Source: Phascolomyces articulosus
Lineage: Eukaryota > Mucoromycota > Mucoromycetes > Mucorales > Lichtheimiaceae
Direction: 5' to 3'
Assembly (NCBI GenBank): GCA_025677815.1
Contig: JAIXMP010000008.1
Span: 1,116,001 to 1,180,000 of the forward strand
DNA: 64,000 nt
The position numbers and the translations under genes are program-made. Under the pieces are notes generated by a model. That model was given only the letters and a program-made list of their open reading frames with translations, made no database searches and was not told the DNA's origin. The first letter of the stretch is position 1. Each line of letters opens with the position of its first letter. Shown in pieces: positions 1-12,154 of this stretch.

Positions 1-1
1 T

Positions 2-400
2 GGTGCCAACTGGCTTGGTAACTTTGTTGTTGCCATGATTGCCCCTGTTCTTTTCGAATACGCCAAATACTGGACTTTCTTGATGTTTGGTATTCTCAAC
101 GTTATTTTCTTGGTCCCTATCTATTTGTGGTATCCCGAAACCAATGGCAAGTCTTTGGAAGAAATCGAAGTCTTGTTCGCTACCGACGATTTGAAGGCCG
201 ATGCTCGTTCCATTGCTCCTTCCATTGGCAATTCTTCTGCTTTGGAAGAAAAGCATGATGTTGAACGTGCTTCCCGTGTTCCTAGCATTGCTAGCCGACC
301 TGGTTCTGTTGCCATCAAGGAAGCCCCTACCCCTGATTCTGACGCTGGTCAGGTTAAGCAAGAATATGATGAAAAGACTGATGGCCCTAACTACAAGTAA
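2..400 (+). CDS. MFS sugar transporter, C-terminal part (5' end outside window)
   Basis: This is the last 132 codons of a sugar porter of the major facilitator superfamily, which moves hexose-type sugars across the plasma membrane. The reading frame is open from base 2 and ends at TAA 398-400. Visible are two hydrophobic segments matching the last two membrane helices, followed by PETNGKSLEEIEVLF, the classical sugar-porter signature after helix 12 (PETxGxSLEE). A roughly 70-residue cytosolic tail rich in Ser, Ala, Glu and Asp follows. Codon choice is strongly biased (AAG, GCT, TTG), unlike nearby non-coding DNA, which suggests good expression. The family call is firm. The substrate (glucose, xylose or another sugar) cannot be told from this fragment. 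Confidence 0.93.
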   Translation, partial: GANWLGNFVVAMIAPVLFEYAKYWTFLMFGILNVIFLVPIYLWYPETNGKSLEEIEVLFATDDLKADARSIAPSIGNSSALEEKHDVERASRVPSIASRPGSVAIKEAPTPDSDAGQVKQEYDEKTDGPNYK

Positions 401-3380
401 ATGTAGTTTAATCCTTCTAGTTTTTTTTATTGTTATTCTCTTTACATTTTATTTATATTTACACTCTATTATACTGTAACTTTCTTATCATCTCCTCCTT
501 TTTATTAAATCATATCACCATCAACCCCTATATTTTCACCATATCATTCTTTATACTTTTTATACAACCCATCCAACAAAACGACTCTTATTACATTTAC
601 ATCCCTCTGTAATATTCTTACTAATTTTTAGCTTTATATCTCTGGGGCTGTGCCCCTACACTTATTTTTGTTATTGTTTTATCACTAAAATATTATAATG
701 TATACATATCCTAACAAAACAATTATTCATCATTGTCTTGTATCATTGTTTTTTTTACAATCCGGTTTGGACCGAATTATTGATGTATATGAGTATATGT
801 GTGTGTGTGTTTTTCCTGTTTATTACTGCTCATTTCACATGTGTCTTATAAGTTAATTGTATTACTCTTTTTCTTTTTTTTTGAATCAACATAAAGTACG
901 TTAAACTCAAACTTTATTGTTATTTTTGGCTATTTTTTTTGGGGGGGACGAAAAGGAAGCGGGGGAGAGTACGATTTAACAAGTGGGTAAAATGACGATA
1001 TCTCTTATACAGGTAGTATAATGAAACTAATTATAGTGATATATTATTACTAAGATCTCGTTGTTAGTGTAAAATACCTGTAGATTTGTAAAATGTTACA
1101 ATAATAGGGATCAGAATTGAACTATGGCTAATGATGTACAATCAGTCATTGTATCAGTAATTGGTCTGTTAATACGATAGCAATTGGTAAGAAGCGATAT
1201 TCTTTTCACATAATAACATTCCACTATACATATTCGGGTACCAAGGTCATTTTGTTCATTGAATCTAGGCCCTAGCGTGGCTGAAGATAACTGTATAGTT
1301 GGTATAATTATTTGATCCAAGGAAAAGGTACCCGTATATACACCCTGATTTTGCATAATATAATACACAAAACATTTCTTATACCCACATTCATCATAAA
1401 TTAACATATGAACAAAGAATTGGTCAAACCATGTTGTCTTCACACCAGCATTATTGTTAATGAGATATTTATCCGATTTCTCACGCGTCTATAAAGGTTT
1501 ATAATGTTGTTTTTTTTCCTTTCTACATGACCGAAAATATCTGTCAATGTTGTGTTGCATTCAGTTTATGAACATATTTTTTTTTGTTCAATGGACTGTT
1601 ACTAGATGAAGTAAAAAGTAGCAGGTCACCCAAGGATAAAAAAAAATATTCTTAATTAGACTTTGTATAGTGTAGTTTCAAAAACATATGACTGCACTCT
1701 CACATCATAGTAATCTTTCTACGTATCCTATTCTGATTCTTATCATCAAAGATACGAGGTATAATCCTACTATTTCTGTCTTTTAAGTTTTCTATATTAT
1801 TGTTCTGTACTGCGAAGAAGTGAGAATGGAACTGAGTAAAAATGTATATAATTATTTAGTTAGTGGCTTCGACATAATATATTTTCTGTATTGTTTTCTT
1901 GGCCCACACGTGTTGAAGAAACCTTTTCGTTTTTCGGATTTCAAGTTTTACGTACCCATGACAAACATTCTAACTTCATTAATATATTTGTTGGTAAAGT
2001 TTTTGCGCGGGATTATCGGAGACACAACTTCTCTATTGGGGGTTCTATCTTGCTATTTATGTGTTTATTCTATTTCAAAAAGAAGAATAAACTTCTTAGC
2101 TTGGGGGTTTATTAAAGAACAGATATCGGAGAGAGACGGTGGGCTTATTATTATTGGGGGATATAGTACATTTTGCATTATTTAATATATATATTCATTA
2201 GCTTTTTTATACATTATTTCTATTTGATTCCAATCTATCATTTATGTTGAACATGGAAAAATCAAAAAGTAACCAAAAAAAAAAAAACTTATAATTTTAC
2301 TTGTTTTATCCATATTTTATGCTATGCTTGTATAAACCACAAAATGGGTTATTATGACTATGTTTGGATTAATCCCTTTTGTATTACATGAACCGGAATC
2401 ACTTTTGTTACGTAAAAGGAGAGTGCTCCGAAATGGCATAAAAAAAGTTCATAAACGGATTTTTTTCATTCTAAAAAGCAACTGAACTTGAAAAAAAAAC
2501 ACTGATGAGCGGGTTTTTTTTAAAAAAAACATACGCTAATTCTGGGGGTGCGATAGAAAGAGATTACATTTTGATTTTAAAATGGCGTGAGTAAATACTA
2601 ACACATGTGAAAAACAACTGACAGCCAAAAAAAACAATGCTGATTAAGTCATAATTCTTAAAGAAAATACAATGGCTTCATTGGGATTAGTTATGGGAAG
2701 AAGAAGTAAAAAGAGAATTTAAAAGGAAGATGAAAAATAGAAATGAACAGAGATCAGAAATTCAGGTACCACCAGCACCAGATCAAGGGGGTTTCTTCGA
2801 GAATTTTAATGCCACATATATAATATTATAATATAAATTGTCATCATCACGATCACTATTATTGATAGTAGAATAATTACGGATGAATACGGTCTATTGT
2901 TTAATTAATTATACCGTTAACACAACACACAGATCACAGTTTCTTGTATTATTATGGGAAACAACAATGAATTGTAATGAGTGCCACGCTCTTTTTTTTT
3001 TAGCGTTTATCACTATCTCATACACACATTTGTGATACATGTTGTACACCGTTTTTTCTGCAAGGTTATGATTTTATCCCGAGGCTTAGATAAAGCACAA
3101 ATTTTCTATTAACAATCAGAACATATAATTGTATGGAATTTTCAGAAAGATTCCAATAGTAACAAAAATAAAAGTTTAAATTCTCATCGCTACAGACCGA
3201 TTACTCTACAGTATGTTGGTAAAGATAGGAAAATAATCAATATAACAGACAACATTGATCATTCATTCATTTATTCAGGCATATCATCTATGTTCATGGC
3301 AATAAAATACCCGACGTTTCGTTTTCCTGCTCGTGCCAATTCAATATAGTGCTTGCAATCGCGAAATAATATCCTTTTCT

Positions 3381-3383
<3 letters not shown>
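401..3383. other. gene-poor AT-rich DNA
   Basis: About 3 kb without a recognisable gene. The first 300 bases are the T-rich 3' flank of the sugar transporter. Open frames of 60-121 codons occur, for example 1111-1443 on the minus strand and 1820-2185 on the plus strand, but they show no family motif and no codon bias like the neighbouring genes. The stretch has many A and T homopolymers and one perfect T8A8 palindrome at 2514-2529. Confidence 0.6.

Positions 3384-3431
<48 letters not shown>
3384..3431. repeat. poly(T) tract of 48 bases
   Basis: An uninterrupted run of 48 T on the plus strand, by far the longest homopolymer in the window. It could be the poly(A) tail of a retroposed sequence lying on the minus strand to its right, or a plain slippage tract. 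No target-site duplication could be identified by eye. Confidence 0.9.
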
Positions 3432-3433
<2 letters not shown>

Positions 3434-5812
3434 TTCTATCATGTCTCTTTTAATGATGATTGCTTTCCAGATACATCATTGAAGTACATTTTTTTATATC
3501 TATGCTGGTTGTGTAAAAATTCTTTTTTTATTACTATTAATGATTGAGCATAAAAAAATTATGTATTTACGCTTATTATAGTATACCGAATCCACGTAAT
3601 GATAAATATTTATTTATAATCAATTATAGTTATCATGGACCACAAACAACATGTTCTTTTCAATGGTTGTGGTCCAACATCTGAATATAATACGTTTGTG
3701 GTCTTAACCTTTTAACTGATTTTCTTTCTGAATTATCTGATTGTGCCATGTCAAGTTTGATTCCTTTAAACACTCGTTTCTTATATTTGAACATACAAGG
3801 TATAATTGTTTTAGACTTTATTCTTTTTTTTCGAGTTTACTTGAAAAATAATATAGCAATGGAAGAACTTCATGATTTATTATAGCTTATCAAGAATAAA
3901 ACAAATACGCGTTATTATATAAAAACTTGGTTAGCATATATCAATGAAACTGAATGATATACTACGGATTTGGTCAAGGATATCCTCGTATCGTTCAGTC
4001 TTTCAAACGATACAAAAGATATAAAAATTCTTGTGGATTGCAATCTCCAAACCCTCGCCACCGACAATAGCAATCACTCAGCCAAAGTGGGGAAAGCTAA
4101 GTTACATCTACCAGCCGTTGATTCCTCTTCAGATTGCGTCAAATTCAGACAATCCTTAGTGAGGTAACTCGAGTTTTACGAACTCAAACCATTACAAGGA
4201 GACAGCCTCGGTTGAAGTGATCACCCACAACGAAACACAACATAAGTGAAAACACGCGTCTTCATTGTCATCATCACCTGAAATCTTACTACCTATGAAA
4301 GAATCAGCAAAATTAGCATAACAACAACAACAATCTTAAAAACTGCAACCAGAATGATCTTTTTCAAAATTGATACCAAGCCAGTTAGTCACTGAATTAT
4401 TTCAAAAATAAATCATAATTAAATACGGGACCATTGGCTTTTATACCCCTTGACTTTATCAAATATAATCAGTAGTGGAAAACATACAGTGAGGATACTC
4501 AATATGGATATTTCAGGAAAATGATTCATTGTATAATTTTATGCTATATCTGCATGGTAGTAAACACACATTCTCGTTCATTCGATATTCCACTCATTCC
4601 GCTCAATTACAACCTATTGTTTCATACAATAAATATAGGCAAATATGATGTTTTACAGTTTTCATCATAAAAATAATTTTGTTTTTTTTATGGCATCACT
4701 CCTCAACCAGTTAGCTTGGGAACTTCAAAATCAATTTGATTTCTCAGTATATTATATGGAGCAGATGTTGTCATACCCTTCAATGATTTTTACACAGGAA
4801 ATTTATGTCTATCAAAACTTTCCATATAGTAAATACAAAGCCAAAATAAAAGAACCGATTACCTTTGAGAGAATGTTGGTAGATCTGATTTACCACATAC
4901 CTTTGGTTGTGAAAAAAAAAAGGGTCGGGTCACATCGAACAGGTTTTCTATACGCTAGTTTCGATGGTGTGACAGTTTGTTTTAAGGAAGCAAAGTAGTA
5001 ATCATATATCTAACTACATTTTTATGTAGCTATTAAAAAACGTGACGCACTCTTAAATATTTACTAGCCTTACAATAGCACTTGCAATAAAAAAGATCAT
5101 TGTATTGCTTTTGATCTCCTTAAACCACAGAAAGCCAATGGCGAGACACGCGGGAAATCATACAAGCAAAAAAGTTATGTGACAGACAACATAGGAGACC
5201 CTAAAGGCTTTTTCATACTCCTTATAGAACGCCTAATAATAATAAAAACTGAATATGTTTCAAGTAGCTGGATACTTCCATAATTATTAAATAAATAATA
5301 TCTGTTCAATAGTTTTTGGATATGTTGGATATTTTGTACGTTCTTATTTTTCGTAACATAATAAACCTTGAGTTTTCCTCCGTAGGTGAGAGATATCAAC
5401 AATAACTTGATATAACTTTTAAAGTCATGATGATGTAATTACCTAGTGTAATAGTTAATTTACGTAATAAAATGGATAAGCAACAATGTTATTGGGTAAT
5501 ATAGATCCATTATTGAATATTATAGTAAATCCTCCTTTTTTTGTAATAAAATCGAAAATTCTGTCTTGTTATTTATTTCTGTTCTGGAAGGAAAATTTAT
5601 TCAGAATAAAAAAAATGTGCTCTGGTTTATAGAGCATTTTCCAAACTCACCTGCTGCATCAGTCAGAAAAAAAGAAGCATAATGGCATAAACAAGTAATC
5701 TCATCCAACCACAGCCTCAGATGCATTAAGGTTCAAGCTCAGTAATCCTGTGCAATCGACGTGTTCACAGCTTACGCAACGACAACTCTATACTGAACGA
5801 ATATAACACATA
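3432..5812. other. gene-poor AT-rich DNA upstream of RanBP1
   Basis: No recognised gene. Open frames at 3970-4167 and 4645-4998 on the plus strand lack similarity to any family I know. A small inverted repeat sits at 3637-3675 (9-bp arms beginning GGACCACAA, about 20-nt spacer), with a third copy of the TTGTGGTC core just downstream. The last few hundred bases must contain the RanBP1 promoter, but no clear TATA box is visible. Confidence 0.5.
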
Positions 5813-6681
5813 ATGGCTGATACTGAAGAGAAGAAGACTGTCCAAAAGGAAGAACAGGTACCATAATCGACGGATGAATGGATGGATGGATAATAAAAAG
5901 GATGGATGGATAAAATCCCTTTAAACTTTTCCAAGATGAGGAATGGCGGGAAACAAAGATGGAGGGAGAGGAGGAAATTCCCAGATGTGAAAATGAGAAA
6001 GTCATGCTTACTTTTTTTTTCTCATCTCATTGAATAATGAATAGCAAGAAGAAGTTGAGGCTTCCCCCGATGTTCACTTTGAACCCGTTGTCAAGCTTGA
6101 AGCTGTTGAAGTAAAGACTTTTGAAGAAGATGAAGATGTGTTGTTCAAGATGTAAGTACACAACTTTGGATGAGTGGGTGTAATTTATGCGTAAGAATAA
6201 ATCCCACTTTTGCATATCATTGGGTTATTGTTCCCGGAGTAATACAGTTACATTATTACAATGAAAGCATGAATATTAATTATTGAATCTTTATTATAGG
6301 CGCGCCAAGCTTTTCCGTTATGATAAGCAATTGAAGGAATGGAAGGAACGCGGTACTGGTGATGTCAAGTTCTTGCAACACAAGGAGAACAAGAAGGTTC
6401 GCTTGTTGATGCGTCGTGACAAGACCCACAAGGTCTGTGCTAACCATTTGGTTACCAGTGAAATGTCTCTTTCTCCTAACGTTGGTTCTGACCGTTCGTG
6501 GGTATGGAACGTCCTTGCTGATGTTTCTGATGGTGAAGCTAAGGCTGAAACTTTAGCTATCCGTTTCGCCAACTCTGATAACGCCAACCAATTCAAGGAT
6601 AAGTTTGAAGAAGTCCAAAAGATTAATATCGAAATTATCAAGAAGGAAGGTGAAGAAAAGAAGGAAGAAAAGAAAGAGTAA
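5813..6681 (+). CDS. yrb1: Ran-binding protein 1 (RanBP1/Yrb1 family)
   Basis: A cytosolic cofactor of the Ran GTPase cycle: it binds Ran-GTP, helps dissociate it from exportins/importins and stimulates RanGAP-driven hydrolysis. Exons are 5813-5857, 6045-6151 and 6300-6681; the joined product is 177 residues. The order is a short charged N-terminus, a single Ran-binding domain filling most of the protein ([20 protein letters not shown] entry, [20 protein letters not shown], then [14 protein letters not shown] and [18 protein letters not shown]), and a Lys/Glu-rich tail. Length and single-domain layout match yeast Yrb1 and animal RanBP1. Intron 1 carries GGAT tetranucleotide repeats at about 5872-5912. 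The start is the only ATG in frame in exon 1. A 217-codon open frame on the opposite strand is an antisense shadow. Confidence 0.95.
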
Positions 6682-8261
6682 AATGGATAATTTGTCTCTC
6701 TTTTTTTAATGCTACATAGTAATAAAACCTCGATCCCAACCTCAGTTCCCATATATTTTTCTCTCCTCTTTTCCCTTTCTTTATACATAATATATTCACC
6801 CATACTCACATTTCTATCACACAGTATAACTTTACAAGAATTCAATTCACACATGCACACACACATACTCACACTATTTCTACAAAGGCACATATTCATT
6901 ATACATATATAACTCCTGTGCCTGGTCTTGCAAATGACATCCCTAAATACACACCCACCCACACGCGCCAAATTTTCCCCTTCCTCCCCTTATCCAATCA
7001 TGAACAAATGAAAACAAGGATTTCAATAACTCACAGAATTTTTTCATATACGGATTTTTCAAGTATTTTAATGATTTGGTTTTAGTGAATTGGTATGGGA
7101 TGATTATTATTACTGGATTTTTTTTAGGAGTGTTAATATAATGTGAGATGAAGCGTGTCTATGTTGCTTGGATATAAGCATCTTTTCGTTTTTCATGCAA
7201 GAATTAATTGTTGCGATTGGATTGGTGAACGCGGGCACCACACGACTTTTATTTTATTTAATGAAGTGAAAATATGGTAGTTTCATTCTGTAGAAAATTC
7301 TGTAATTAATTTCATACAGTGAATCTTTTCGTGATGCATTAGTAGTTCAAAGAAAGAGGCACTTTCACTTTATCCTAAAGGCTCTTAGGATATATAATCT
7401 TTAATGTTCAGTTTTTACACTATCGATATGTTGACCCATTCGTTAACTGTCGTTTCTTTAAAGTATATGCAAAAGGCTGGGCTTATTTATCAACATGATG
7501 TCGTTGCTATAGAAACATATATTTATACCTATTTCTCCCATCCTGGATATATCGATGATCAAGTTTCTTTAGGATAAATCACAATTTAGATAGGGCCTCT
7601 ACTGTTTTATTATACGATAACAAGAGAATATATATTTTCCAACTGACATGTAATAATTATGATAATTACCTTTTTGGTTTACTACGACTTTCTCGGTATA
7701 ATTGTTATAATTATAGTCCGAACAAAAAAAAATCGTTAGTTGCTTTGTTACTGAAGTTGTAATATAGTAAAATAACTCAATTCTTTTGACTCTTACAATA
7801 ATGAGTATATAATATTGAATTTAGAACGTTTATTTTTGTCAGATGTCTGATACTGATGTAATGTATTATTAAATATACATATGAAAAAGAGTAAGAGATT
7901 TAGTATAGGAATGGAAGCAAATGGTTTATTTATTGAGGTTTATAGGTGAAAAATTACTATGATTTTATTGTGGAAGGTGACAGACCGGCGCCTTAAGCAT
8001 ATGGTCACTTCCTTGCGGTTCTTTATATGTTGTAAATAGGAAATATAGAAAGAATAACTGAAAAAAACCAATTTGGGGAAAAAAGCTAACTTGTGTGGTG
8101 GAGAGAGAATATGAAGCTATGTTTTGGGTACTATTATGTAGGATACATAAGATTTAATGTGATAACTATGAAAATATATAAGGATAAGGTGAAAGGGAAA
8201 AATACGAATAAGAGAGGAGAGAGTGGGTTACGATTTGAGGTGAATTTAGATTCCAGAAAGG
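6682..8261. other. intergenic, no gene seen
   Basis: T-rich 3' flank of RanBP1 followed by AT-rich DNA. Open frames are short and low-complexity. I see no RNA gene or mobile element signature here. Confidence 0.5.
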
Positions 8262-8684
8262 TTAACTTTGGGTGTTGTTTTGTTGTTGTTTCACTGTTAC
8301 TTCAGGGTCAGGTTCGTCATCCAGATTGAAGTCTGCATCTGCATGACTTAGAAAATCAATTTCTCGTAGTACGCGAATAAGGGCTGGCCAGGCCTTTATC
8401 CATCGTTTATTGCCAAGGACTACTTCATTGCGAGGGAGATTATTCAAGATATAATCCAAGGGTTGTACTGGATGTTTTAGATCTGGAATGGTTCCATAGT
8501 GATCAAGAAGTTTTAGTAATAAGGGTTGAAGCCGTGGACATATTTTATAATGCTCCCTTGTTGCGTTTATTTCTCCACACCGACACGTTTTAATGGGATA
8601 GGATGGAAGCCAATGCATTCTCCATTTTATCATCCTATGCCGATCTTTTGATGGCAGTTCCAGGTGCATTATCGGTTCGACCAC
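8262..8684 (-). mobile_element. LINE-type retrotransposon relic: C-terminal zinc-binding end of reverse transcriptase ORF
   Basis: A 140-codon open frame resembling the region after the reverse transcriptase core of non-LTR retroelements that are common in Mucorales. Visible are RHRMIKWRMHWLPSYP, then CRCG, the ATREHYKIC segment (a Cys/His knuckle: C-x-C, H, C), and a tail with NNLPRN, WIKAWPALI and LREIDFLSH, which matches the typical order in that family. The frame can be read some way further upstream without a stop, but no polymerase motifs (YADD, LPQG) appear, so the copy is 5'-truncated, as is usual for LINEs. No poly(A) tail is visible at its 3' end. The family match is from memory of the motif pattern, not a search. 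Confidence 0.6.
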
Positions 8685-11600
8685 TCGATATTGAGGTTCA
8701 TATATAGTGATAAAAAAAGTATAGCTGGCAGATATGATAATAGCGAACGTGCAATAATATATACAAAATAAAAGAGTGGAATTCAGTAGATTGTATTTTT
8801 TACTAGGAGAGTTCTACTATACCGCATCTGCATTATACTTTTTATTAACCTCGAACACATCCATACATGGCACATTTTCCCTTGGATACTGGAGCTTCAT
8901 GTTTTACTTGATCTTGATCTTGTTTTCCTGGAATAGCACTACTAAACAGTTCTAGATGTCTTCCAAAATATTACAAACCTAATAGAAATGCTAGAAATAT
9001 TTACCTGCCTTCCAAATCCAGGGTTTCTATTTCTCGCCTTCTGAGGCCTCCAGAGGCGTATACAGGCCATTTCAACCTCTATATGAATTACTGTTGAACA
9101 TATAAAAAGTACCATGTATGATCATCCAGTATGATCATATTTTCCTTAGCCTATATATAACAACACCTTCTTCTTCCCATTGATAATTGTCCTGGAATGT
9201 ATCACTTCCTTGTCACGTTGATTAGCTGCAATTTTTCAATCCACGATGTGGTGTATAGTTGTCTCAATACTCCCAACTTTCGTTTTCATGATTTCTAACT
9301 CCTGAGTATGATGTCAAGATCGACTTCATATGTTAAAGATTGCATGTAGCTTGGTTGTTCATCGAGATGGAAGAAAAAAAAACTTGTTTGAGTAACCTTA
9401 CTTTCCAGTATTTATCTTTATATACCTTTAAACCGATAAAATAGAGGGAAAAGTCGCAGAACTTGCAAGCATTACGAACAACCCAACACTAGCAAAGAGT
9501 ATGCTCTTAATGAATTAACTTGTGAAAAGAATGCTTATGCAATTAGTGCGAAAGATGTTGAGACCAGATTGTCTAAAGGAGCGACAAGAGCCAGAAGGAG
9601 TGAACATGCCCAATAGAGACAATAGAATAACCCAAACCGTGATTGTTAGTTATATTTTTGGCCTACATTCTAGTGTTTGAAATATATTATGATGATTTGG
9701 TTGAATATGATAATGACGAAGAAGGTAGTTTAAAAAGAGAAGGAGAGATTAAAACACGTTGCGACAATTAGACTGTCAAACTTTACTCAACAAGACAAAT
9801 ATAGTAAGCATCAAAAGTTTGTACTACTGTTCACACAAATTCACAATTTCACAATTTCACACAAAAAGTCAAATCCTTTTTAATGGTGTTGCCAACAACG
9901 GTTTAAAATAACAATCAAAGAAGCTAATAGCAACATTTTATGTATAACACGGATGTATCGTATGTTTTTAGTACTACCAATTTATATATATATATATAAT
10001 GCCCTCCTTCTCTAATTATAATGCAATCCATGTATACATGCAGAAATAATAAGAATCACCATAAAATTGAAGAATTCCGATATACCATCAGTCCATCAGT
10101 TAATAACTTTTTAATGTTGAATACCAGTGATAAATATATAGAGATGCGTAAGATAATAGCCACTATGGTTATTACTCTCTTTCAACACAACTACTGAAAT
10201 AACTGATTTGAATATAAAGTAAGCGAGTATTTTAAACATAGCTTTTTTTTTAATATACGTATGAAAGTAAGGAGTTCTAAAACGCCACAATATGTGCATA
10301 ATTTTATGGTGAACATAGCATCATGAATGATGATACCAGGAACAGGATAAGAATGCCTATAAAAACAACAGTCATATCAGTTTGTCCCTGCTTGAGATTT
10401 TCTGGAGCAATGGCTCAAACAAATACGAAAATGTGGAATGGCACTTTTATACCAATACATGTCATATCATCACACTTCAAGTATTGCTTTTTGCCAGTAT
10501 TATACTATATACGCAATCCAACATTCATTTAAAAATAGTACATACGATATAACCATTGGATGATGCTACATGAGGAAAGACTGATCAAGTTTTTTCAAAA
10601 CTAATAAATTACCCAGCCCGCCCATCCAAGAAACAAACGCCAGAAAAGACTTTCGTACGACAGAGACATAGTGTTGCTGTAAACTTTCTGGAAGATAATA
10701 CCAAAAATTAACAGTAGTATTTCAGAGGTCTAAAAAAGATTACCATAGCAAAATTACAGGCATGATGATATGCCAAAGTTTCATATATGAAAGCAATAAT
10801 TATCCAACCAAAGAATCTTTACCTATCATTAAAAATCAAAAATCCAAGCATCATCCCGTTTGCTCATGGATGGAAATGCAGCTAGTCGCCTTCTGTTCGT
10901 TATATCCTTTAAGACATTGATCATCTACAAAATCATTCTGACAATCATTATAACAAAGATGATTAAACATCTGATGCTCAGCTTCATCATATGTACAACA
11001 TGATCCTTTTCCTTTAATTTTTGGTTTTCTACCATCATAATTTCTTTGTACTACTTGTCCAAACGTTTATATGTTAGTGATTCCAGCTTAAATTTGAATA
11101 TGGGCATCTCTTAATGTTGCTTATTCTTTGAGGAATAGATGTTTGATGTAAGCCATATTCAAATCTTTTTTGCATAATTAAATTCCCATGTCGTTACTTG
11201 AAAAACTGATATTGCCACTCTTCTAAGTTTATATTAATATTCTATTTTTTCTTACTATGGATATTTATTCGAATGACAAAGGTTTGATATGCATTACTCA
11301 AGCTTGAAGTTAACCCATTTTTGGTAAACTCGAATTTTGTGTGTAATATTTTAATTCTAATGGCATTAGAAGGTGAATATTTATTATATCATTAATAGTG
11401 CAACATTGTATTGTTGATAATATGGATGTATAGTAGTCCATTGTTGGATCTGGTTGTAATTGCAATATATATTTGAAATATATATTTTCTAATATGAATA
11501 GATGATTGGAGCTTATAGTCGACCTGATTTGTAACAAATAACCATATATTTGCAATGTTTTGCCGTAAAAATTAATATAACAAAGTCTGTGCTCCAAAAA

Positions 11601-12154
11601 ACGTGTTGTGTACATGTCGTTGTTCTATTATTATCTTCTTTTTTTTTCCAGCAACTCCTCTTATTTTTTTATGTTACTCGAAAATATATAAGATGGGATA
11701 TATGTAGTAACATAATCGTCATAATTAGGATATTTTTACCTGTAGTAAAAAGAGAACAGCAAATGACTTTTCTGCCCTGAATTTTGCATTTTTGATCTAG
11801 ACACATTAAAAAAAAATAAAGCTTATTATTAGTTTTTGTAACCAGATCAAAAAGCCTTTTCTTTTATAAAACAGATAAATGATAGAAACTAAACTAAAAC
11901 AAGTAATGAATTTTGGACGTACGAAAAAAAAAAACCAGCGTTGGTTATGGCGCAAAGAAATAACCACGAGTTTACCTTATTGGGCTTTGTTTCTCTCACT
12001 TGCGGGGACTTGTTAATAATAAAACAAAAAGAAAACGAAGCCCTTTCTCTCTCTTTTTTCTTTCTTCTACAAACTTCTTATTAGCCCCAACCTTTTTCCT
12101 CACTCTCTCACTCTCTCCTTCTTTATTCTTTGCGTTGTCCTTTAAAGCAATCTC
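8685..12154. other. gene-poor DNA upstream of the C2 protein gene
   Basis: About 3.5 kb without a recognised full gene; it contains the cysteine-rich segment listed separately at 10851-11063. The last roughly 130 bases (about 12030-12150) are strongly CT-rich on the plus strand (CTCTCTC and TTTCTTTC blocks), typical of a fungal transcription start region for the gene at 12155. Confidence 0.5.
10851..11063 (-). other. cysteine-rich coding-like segment, unknown family
   Basis: An open frame of 70 codons ending in TGA with six cysteines in the pattern CC-x13-C-x3-C-x8-C-x11-C, a basic stretch before the first pair (GRKPKIKGKG) and balanced composition unlike surrounding AT-rich DNA. No in-frame ATG starts it, and an in-frame stop lies just upstream. 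It would therefore be either a 3' exon (an AG lies near its 5' edge) or a decayed gene. Upstream on the same strand, at roughly 11090-11190, another short open stretch could be a companion exon. I do not recognise the family. Confidence 0.3.

Noticed and set aside
6318..6971. 217-codon open frame on the minus strand
   Set aside because: It lies antisense to the last exon of RanBP1, whose plus-strand product matches a known family along its full length; the reverse frame is low-complexity beyond that overlap.
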